DNA of 64,000 bases, taken from Acanthosepion lycidas (taxonomy: Eukaryota > Mollusca > Cephalopoda > Sepiida > Sepiidae). The stretch spans positions 24,329,874-24,393,873 of the forward strand of contig OZ010605.1 in assembly GCA_963932145.1 (NCBI GenBank), written 5' to 3'. Numbering within the stretch: position 1 is the first letter of the stretch; each line of letters starts with the position of its first letter. A program made the translations under genes and the position numbers. The notes under the pieces were generated by a model that saw nothing but the letters and a program-made list of their open reading frames with translations, searched no databases and was not told where the DNA came from. Of the stretch, positions 58,607 to 64,000 are shown piece by piece.

Positions 58607-58775
58607 GAGTTGTAAAATATTAATATTAGTGGTGCAGGTGGCTCTCATGTGGTAGCGTGGGATTAATTTTTATAAGAAATTAGGAATTTGGAGAGTTTTG
58701 TATGGATGGCGCCACGCTCATGCTTCGCTGATTTCATGTCTAATTTAAGCGATTGCACCATTTGTTCTGCTAATA

Positions 58776-58877
58776 TTAGGTTGGTGCAAAAATAATGACG
58801 CAATAGTGTCGTTTTTTGACGTATTTTTTAACGTCAAAAAACGACATTATTACGTCATTATTTTTGCACCAATCTAA
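58776..58877. mobile_element. Palindromic mariner-type MITE, copy 5, inside integrase
   Basis: 102 bp, TTAGGTTGGTGC on the left and GCACCAATCTAA on the right (one change), TA at 58774-58775 and 58878-58879. It interrupts the gypsy integrase between its second Asp and the catalytic Glu. With one TA counted, the flanking integrase codons are in the same frame, so the insertion site can be placed to the base. Confidence 0.93.
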
Positions 58878-59369
58878 TACATTGGTTGCAGGATGGTATG
58901 GGGCGCTTTTTATCTGTTTAATACCGTTACATGTGGAGAAGCGTTTAAACTCATCAGATGTGATCATTGGTGCATTATCTGGAACTAATAGTTCTTGGAT
59001 ACCATTATCTTGCGGACATTAAAATATTAACGGTTGTAATCTCTGTAGCATTAGATGTCGGAATTACCGCGACCAACCATTTTGAATGGGCATCGACTGC
59101 TACAAAGAAAAATGATCCATGGAAGGGTACTGCACAGTCCCCGTGTACTCGCTGCCAGGATACTGCCAAGGATATAGTGGAGCCTTTGGTAGGCCCGATT
59201 GAGTTATGGAGTACATGCCACATCTCTTCGCAGCATCTTCAATGTCTTTGTCAAGATTGGGCCACCAGAAGATTCCTTTGGCTAGGCCTTTAATTTTCGC
59301 AACCCAAGATGGCCTTCATGCAATTCTTGCATGACTTGTTTGTGTAGTTTTTCTACTGTAACTACCCTC

Positions 59370-59372
<3 letters not shown>

Positions 59373-59421
<49 letters not shown>
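59373..59421. repeat. (TA)n adjoining foldback copy 2
   Basis: About 24 TA units, directly followed by the foldback element. Confidence 0.95.
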
Positions 59422-59426
<5 letters not shown>

Positions 59427-59550
59427 GAACATTGAAGTCAACACTAAGAAGCAACAGGCTGTTTCATACTAGATGCAATCGTGAGTCCGACGATTGCATT
59501 TCGCATGAAACAGCTTGTCGCCTCTAAGTGTTGACTTCAATGTTCACTTT
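59422..59550. mobile_element. Foldback MITE FB, copy 2
   Basis: 129-bp palindrome with arms of about 60 bp: AAAGTGAACATTGAAGTCAA, CAACAGGCTGTTTCAT, GATGCAATCGT on the left and the near complement on the right. Its core CTGTTTCAT-CTAGATGCAATCGT is shared with copy 1 at 44305. It sits directly against (TA)n. Confidence 0.85.
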
Positions 59551-59631
59551 TATATTTATATTTACATATGTTCTCTCTCTGATAATGAGCACTTTATCCC
59601 ATAAATATAGCACACTTAAAAACTATATTTT

Positions 59632-59634
<3 letters not shown>

Positions 59635-59718
<84 letters not shown>
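59635..59718. repeat. (TA)n microsatellite
   Basis: About 42 TA units. Confidence 0.95.
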
Positions 59719-59981
59719 TGCTGATCAATCTCCAAAAAGAAAAAAAACAGCCATCCAGTGCATTCTGCATTTTTGAGGATTCTTGTTCTAGATTAGATAC
59801 AATATTTTCTGAAATTATTCAAATCTACAAAAAATTTCTATCACTTACAAAACTATGCTTCATGCAAGTTTCAGGCTCTGGATGGAGCGGCTTGGTGAAT
59901 GAAAACGTTGCTCACTTTTTGCGGATCAGTTTTAATATTTTATATTATTAGTATTCACTTGGATTATATACCAACGGATTA

Positions 59982-59983
<2 letters not shown>
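59719..59983. other. Spacer, nothing recognised
   Basis: Frames crossing it start in (TA)n and carry no known motif. Confidence 0.4.

Positions 59984-60064
<81 letters not shown>
59984..60064. repeat. (CA)n-(TA)n compound microsatellite
   Basis: About 19 CA units then about 21 TA units. Confidence 0.95.
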
Positions 60065-60068
<4 letters not shown>

Positions 60069-60177
60069 AGTAAAAAAAATAACGAGATTTCGATCTGATG
60101 AGATGAATATTTCGGTATTTACGAAATAAAATATAATCGAAATGAATAATTAAAATTTGCTTCATTATTATTATTAT

Positions 60178-60182
<5 letters not shown>

Positions 60183-60235
<53 letters not shown>
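60183..60235. repeat. (TA)n microsatellite
   Basis: About 26 TA units. Confidence 0.95.
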
Positions 60236-60237
<2 letters not shown>

Positions 60238-60284
60238 CTATATATAATATAAATTTATGGAAATTTAAATTTTACGCATGCACG

Positions 60285-60310
60285 CCCACACACACGCACG
60301 CGCACACACA

Positions 60311-60361
<51 letters not shown>
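60285..60361. repeat. (CA)n-(TA)n compound microsatellite at a LINE 3' end
   Basis: CA-rich run, then about 24 TA units ending exactly where the minus-strand LINE 3' end begins, so it is in the place of a LINE tail. Confidence 0.9.
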
Positions 60362-60364
<3 letters not shown>

Positions 60365-60739
60365 AGGCATCTCACCCCAAGCAAGACGTGAATGCCACTG
60401 GCACACACAGGTTTACATAGAGTGAAAGCAAGACTAAAGAGACGTGATAGAGGAAAGGATGAAGAGAAGAACGGAGAATGAGATCAAGTCATCTGAAGAT
60501 GTCGATTAACATTGCATTTGAATAATTGAAGATTATAGCTATCAGGGTAGCAATTAAGTGGAAGTGAGTTCCACACAGGAAAGTGGGAAACATTGAAGCT
60601 ACTGGAGTAGAATAGACGCCAACATTTAACCGTTTCGATAGTGAAAGGATGGGACTGAGTTGGCAACCTAGTAGCACGCTTAAATTCATGTAGTTTGGAA
60701 ACCAGGGAAAATAGCTCGTTGGAGCACTAACCGTGATAT
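60362..60739 (-). pseudogene. CR1-like LINE C-terminal end and 3' untranslated region, minus copy
   Basis: On the minus strand: LVSKLHEFKRATRLPTQSHP, FYSSSFNVSHFPVWNSLP and NVNRHLQMT then stop, the same C-terminus as at 5095-5490. The 3' untranslated part keeps the CCTTTC-TCTATCAC and CAGTGGCATTCACG-CTTGCTTGGGG blocks of that copy and ends at (TA)n. A frameshift lies near 60670. 5'-truncated at about 60739, against the Penelope-like element. Confidence 0.78.
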
Positions 60740-60743
60740 AAAA

Positions 60744-62230
60744 CAACTCAAATTAAAATTATGGATCAATACTAAAGATGTTATCAACTGGTTCAACAAT
60801 ATTGACGATAAAACAAATTGCACCTTACTACAGTTCGATATCGTGGACTACTACCCATCAATTTCGAAGGATCTTTTTACTACTGCCCTGGACTTTGCTG
60901 CTGTATATTCTTACCTGACAAAGGAAGAAACCGACATAATCCTCAGCGCAAAAAAATCCGTCCTCATTCATAATGAGGAGCAATGGATAAAAAACAATAA
61001 CGACCTGTTTGACATCACTATGGGGTCATTAGACTCTGCAGAGTCTTCTGACTTGGTTGGTCTTTTAATATTGTACCACCTAACGGCACACCGCGAGATT
61101 GATAACCAGGACATCGGACTGTATAGAGATGACGGGCTCATGGTGGTGAGGAGTTCCACTAGCTTTAAGATAGAGAAGATCCGAAAAATTATGTTTAGTG
61201 AATTTAAAATCTAAACATATATAACAGTCTCTTCTAAATTGAAAAAGATAAAATTCCTCGACGTAACCCTAGACTTACCGAGCAACACGTACAAACCTTA
61301 TAGAAAACCAAATGCTAACCCCTTATATATACACCCGAAGTCAAACCACCCTCCATCCACAATTAAACATATACCCTCATCAATAGAAAATAGAATTATC
61401 AGTAACTCCGCTAACAAAGAAATATTCCACCAACATAACGACTTCCATAACACTGCCCTAAAAAGTAGTGGTTATAAAAATGCTAACATTAAATATAGGG
61501 ACAATTGCAATAACCAAAAGAAATAAAAAACAGGAAAAGAAACATCATTTGGTATACACCTCCGTTCAACCAAATGGTTAGTATTAAACTAGGACAGAAG
61601 TTCTTAGCTCTAATCGATAAACACTTTCCCACCAAAAGTAGGCTTAGTAATATATTCAATAAGAACACACTAAAATTGAGTTACAGCTGCACTGAAAATC
61701 TAGAAGGTATAATAAGAAGACACAATAATAAAATCCTGAACAAACCCCCTTACCTGAATAGTTTTAATAAATCTACACTTAAATCAGATAATAATAGGGG
61801 AAAATTATGCGATTGTAGAAACCCGGTAGACTGCCCATTAGAAAATAAGTGCTGCATCAAATCTGTGGTATACCAATGCACTATATCATCCACGGAGAAC
61901 CCTAACAATAATATGATATACATTGGGTCCACGAAAAATACCTTTAAAACCAGATGGAGGCAGCATAAATGCTCCTTCAACAACATAAACTTAAGACATC
62001 AGACCTCTCTATCTAAATATTTTTGGCACCTGAAAGAAAAAAATAACACCTAAAGTAAAATGGAAAATCATTAACAGGACTAGAACTTGCAAAACTTGGG
62101 ATGACCCATGCCCTTTGTGCCTCCATGAGAAACTACACATTATTAAGCTTCTAAACAATAAAAAAAACTGTTAAACAGCAGACAAGAATTAACGGTTTTC
62201 TGCCGACATAACCGAACTTACGCTCTGAAT
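60744..62230 (+). pseudogene. Penelope-like element: reverse transcriptase and GIY-YIG endonuclease
   Basis: Frame 1 (60744-61214): LWINTKDVINWFNN, QFDIVDYYPSIS (palm A, catalytic Asp), ITMGS and LYRDDGL, with YRDD at 61122-61133. A stop at 61212-61214 interrupts, but the same frame resumes (61239-61526: KFLDVTLDL, PLYIHPKSNHPPS). A frameshift near 61530 leads to frame 2 (61574-62053): LIDKHFP, LSYSCTENL, a Cys cluster (CDC...DCPL...CC) and VVY...IYIGST, the GIY-YIG nuclease core, with RWRQH and SKYFWHL. Conserved C-terminal residues (TWDDPCPLCLHEKLHI) continue in another frame to about 62230. Penelope-like elements use this nuclease to prime insertion. Missing: the RT N-terminus. Only a few lesions, so fairly young. 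Confidence 0.9.
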
Positions 62231-62797
62231 AACTAGCTAAAAACACGCATACCATAAAATAATTTTTAAAATCCATAGCCCATATACATAGTTTTAATAG
62301 CCTACAAAAAATGATAACCTTTTATGAAGTCGTCAAATAACAAACGTTACGGCCTTTTTATATACATAAATCCCTTTCATAAAGAGATATAATAAAAGAA
62401 TAAAATAAAAATAAATAAATAAATCTCCATAGACGCTCAAGCCTGACTATGCGAAAACTTCCTCCGTCGTAAATTTAGCCACCCCCACCTTACCCTGACC
62501 CGGCATCTATGAAAGTAACTCTATACTGATACAAATTATTAACACCCCACCCCTGCCTATTCTAAACAATCCGCCCTTGATGTTACCATGGAAATTTTTG
62601 ATTTCAATTCTGACTATACTATTAAAAGAAAACTCGTAAATTTCAGAAATAAGTCATTCCCAAAAAAATTTCGCTTCAAGATTGAATAGAGCCTATTTAA
62701 CTCAAGTTAATTCAAATATTATTTTGAAGTTTTCGGCTCTTGTTTTGAAACATGAGACCTCTTATGTAGCGAGTTGGAATTATATTTTTAAATAAAG

Positions 62798-62800
<3 letters not shown>
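62231..62800. other. Downstream of the Penelope-like element, nothing certain
   Basis: AAATAAA runs at about 62390-62425 may be the tail of the element. No gene recognised. Confidence 0.35.

Positions 62801-62853
<53 letters not shown>
62801..62853. repeat. (TA)n microsatellite
   Basis: About 26 TA units. Confidence 0.95.
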
Positions 62854-62855
<2 letters not shown>

Positions 62856-63649
62856 TGGATCGAGGAAGATTGTGTAATTTTGCAATACTGGAAAATGTGA
62901 TGGTCTGTCTCCTGATAATTTTCCCGAATTTATATTCCATTATATTTACACTAGTCCTCAGTTTGGCACCGATGAAATAAAGAGCAAATGGTGACGCAGT
63001 GAAATATTATCACGTCTTATCACTCCCTTGGCGACAGTAAATCAAAGGTCATTCAAAGACAAAATAATTCTATGGCAACAAGCAAAATACTCAACGTTAT
63101 TGCCAGATACTACTTTCTTTTGTATCTCTCGCTTTCTTTGTCAAATGGTTCACTCATTAAGTTCCCTGTATATAATATTTTAAAATCCTGTTTTCAGTAT
63201 ATAATTTTTAAAAAAAAACGAAAAAAGAAAATAACTCCTCTCTCCACGTTTAATATATTAATATTTGATTTTCCATTGGATAGTCTGAGAATGATACTTT
63301 CGCGATGAAACAATCGATTAAGTGATCCTTTTTAAAAGTTGGAATACGAAATTGCTTTGTACACGATTCTTGAGTGCAGCGCCCTAGGCAATTAGTCGAA
63401 TTTTTAAATGAAGTTCATTCACATACAGATGAAAATGAACTTTCCATTGAATATCGATTACAAAATCGGCACTAACATTTGATGTTTTAAATATCAATAT
63501 TTGAATGCATACATTCCAAAATTATATTTCTATTTCATATGAGGTGGTGAGTAATTCATTCTCATAGACGAATGAGACCATAAAGACCTTTCGTGAGGCA
63601 CTGAGAATACTGAGAAAGAAGCAAAATAAAACGTACCTGCAAAATATAA
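62854..63649. other. AT-rich stretch, nothing recognised
   Basis: One 78-codon frame at 63072-63308 has no known motif. Confidence 0.4.
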
Positions 63650-63821
63650 TTCACCTCTGAGGAGGATCTCGCAGAAGATCGAAAGTTCTTCGGTAGGAAA
63701 AACTACAGGGCTCTCCTTGGTGAATTTATTAACATTAAGAAACTGATTAAAGAACTAGAAAGGACTATTATAAAAATAAACAAACATAATATGGCTATAT
63801 TATTCTATAAAACATGTTTGA

Positions 63822-63870
<49 letters not shown>

Positions 63871-63892
63871 AGAAATTATTAGTAGGATTTGA
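63650..63892 (+). other. Open frame without ATG at its start, running into (TA)n
   Basis: 81 codons free of stops: FTSEEDLAEDRKFFGRKNY, then LIKELERTIIKINKHN, a charged, helix-prone stretch, then Ile-Tyr codons of (TA)n. It looks like the last coding piece of something, more likely a repeat than a host exon. No function is assigned. Confidence 0.25.
63824..63867. repeat. (TA)n microsatellite
   Basis: About 22 TA units, upstream of the terminal foldback. Confidence 0.95.
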
Positions 63893-63912
63893 TAATTATA
63901 TTTAAGTAATTC

Positions 63913-63998
63913 ATCGAGTCTGAAAGAAAGCTCAGCAGAATGTAGAAAGCACTGGACGGCTGTTTCGTCCTATATATGAGGTTTCTTTCAGACTCGAT
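63913..63998. repeat. Foldback repeat at the window edge
   Basis: ATCGAGTCTGAAAGAAA (63913-63929) and its exact complement (63982-63998) enclose about 52 bp with GGACGGCTGTTTCGTCC. It may extend past the window. Confidence 0.75.
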
Positions 63999-64000
63999 AA

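Larger units (their letters stand above)
57954..59370 (-). pseudogene. Ty3/gypsy-like pol 3' part: integrase and C-terminal domain, interrupted
   Basis: Minus strand in order: LHEGH of the zinc-binding region and GIFWWPNLD (59350-59230); the integrase core with VAVDAHSKW (first catalytic Asp, about 59060-59090); VPDNAPMITSDEF (second Asp, about 58950); PYHPATN; then, beyond a MITE, AEQMVQ with the expected catalytic Glu; then LMFGRKLRVKLE and DGDTVFARN of the C-terminal domain. A frameshift lies near 59005 and repeat X interrupts at 58441-58606. Integrase would insert element DNA into the host genome. The right end is cut by (TA)n and foldback copy 2. No protease or RT part is in the window. 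Confidence 0.85.

Overview
This is a repeat-dominated, AT-rich eukaryotic window, with no bacterial gene organisation, ribosome binding sites or operons. Most intact-looking reading frames are transposon relics or translations of simple repeats. The mix of elements points to a lophotrochozoan, most likely an octopod cephalopod: tRNA-derived SINEs with exact A boxes, a Penelope-like element with a GIY-YIG domain, Dong/R4-like and CR1-like LINEs, a mariner remnant with mariner-type MITEs, and very many (TA)n tracts. The organism is an inference from repeat type; no host gene identifies it.

Layout. 1-9.4 kb: a palindromic mariner MITE, a long unassigned AT-rich stretch, a second MITE beside an internally deleted mariner transposase, a CR1-like LINE 3' end, and two pieces of a Dong/R4-like LINE, then a pogo-like MITE. 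9.4-12.6 kb: a tRNA-like SINE candidate and a 184-bp direct duplication. 12.6-18.2 kb: six 5'-truncated 3' ends of the Dong-like LINE, five of them starting inside or beside (TAA)n, plus a small secreted-peptide-like frame at 15,279. 18.8-40.1 kb: a head-to-head SINE pair opens into a 20.8-kb satellite of about 166 units of 125 bp, in which each unit is the 3' tail of that SINE. 40.1-48.5 kb: AT-rich DNA, foldback elements embedded in (TA)n, another SINE of the same family, a 700-bp TTC tract abutting a LINE end, and two Arg-tRNA-like SINEs. 49.7-57 kb: composite retroposons with an internal variable repeat, a second head-to-head SINE pair, a split CR1-like reverse transcriptase, and MITEs. 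57.1-59.4 kb: an AAAG tract and a broken Ty3/gypsy pol whose integrase is split by a MITE. 59.4-64 kb: foldback/(TA)n, a CR1-like LINE end, a Penelope-like element, and a terminal foldback.

Nothing here works as a conventional host pathway. What ties the window together is how repeats feed one another. LINE families carry characteristic microsatellite tails: TAA for the Dong-like family, GAA at one end of the GHGT-type family, TA at one CR1-like copy. New Dong-like copies then land in TAA tracts. A SINE tail has been amplified into a satellite with higher-order structure. Short palindromic DNA elements sit in TA tracts and inside older retroelement genes, giving a relative order of events. 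The best candidates for something undescribed are the SINE-tail satellite and the chain of TAA-targeted LINE copies.
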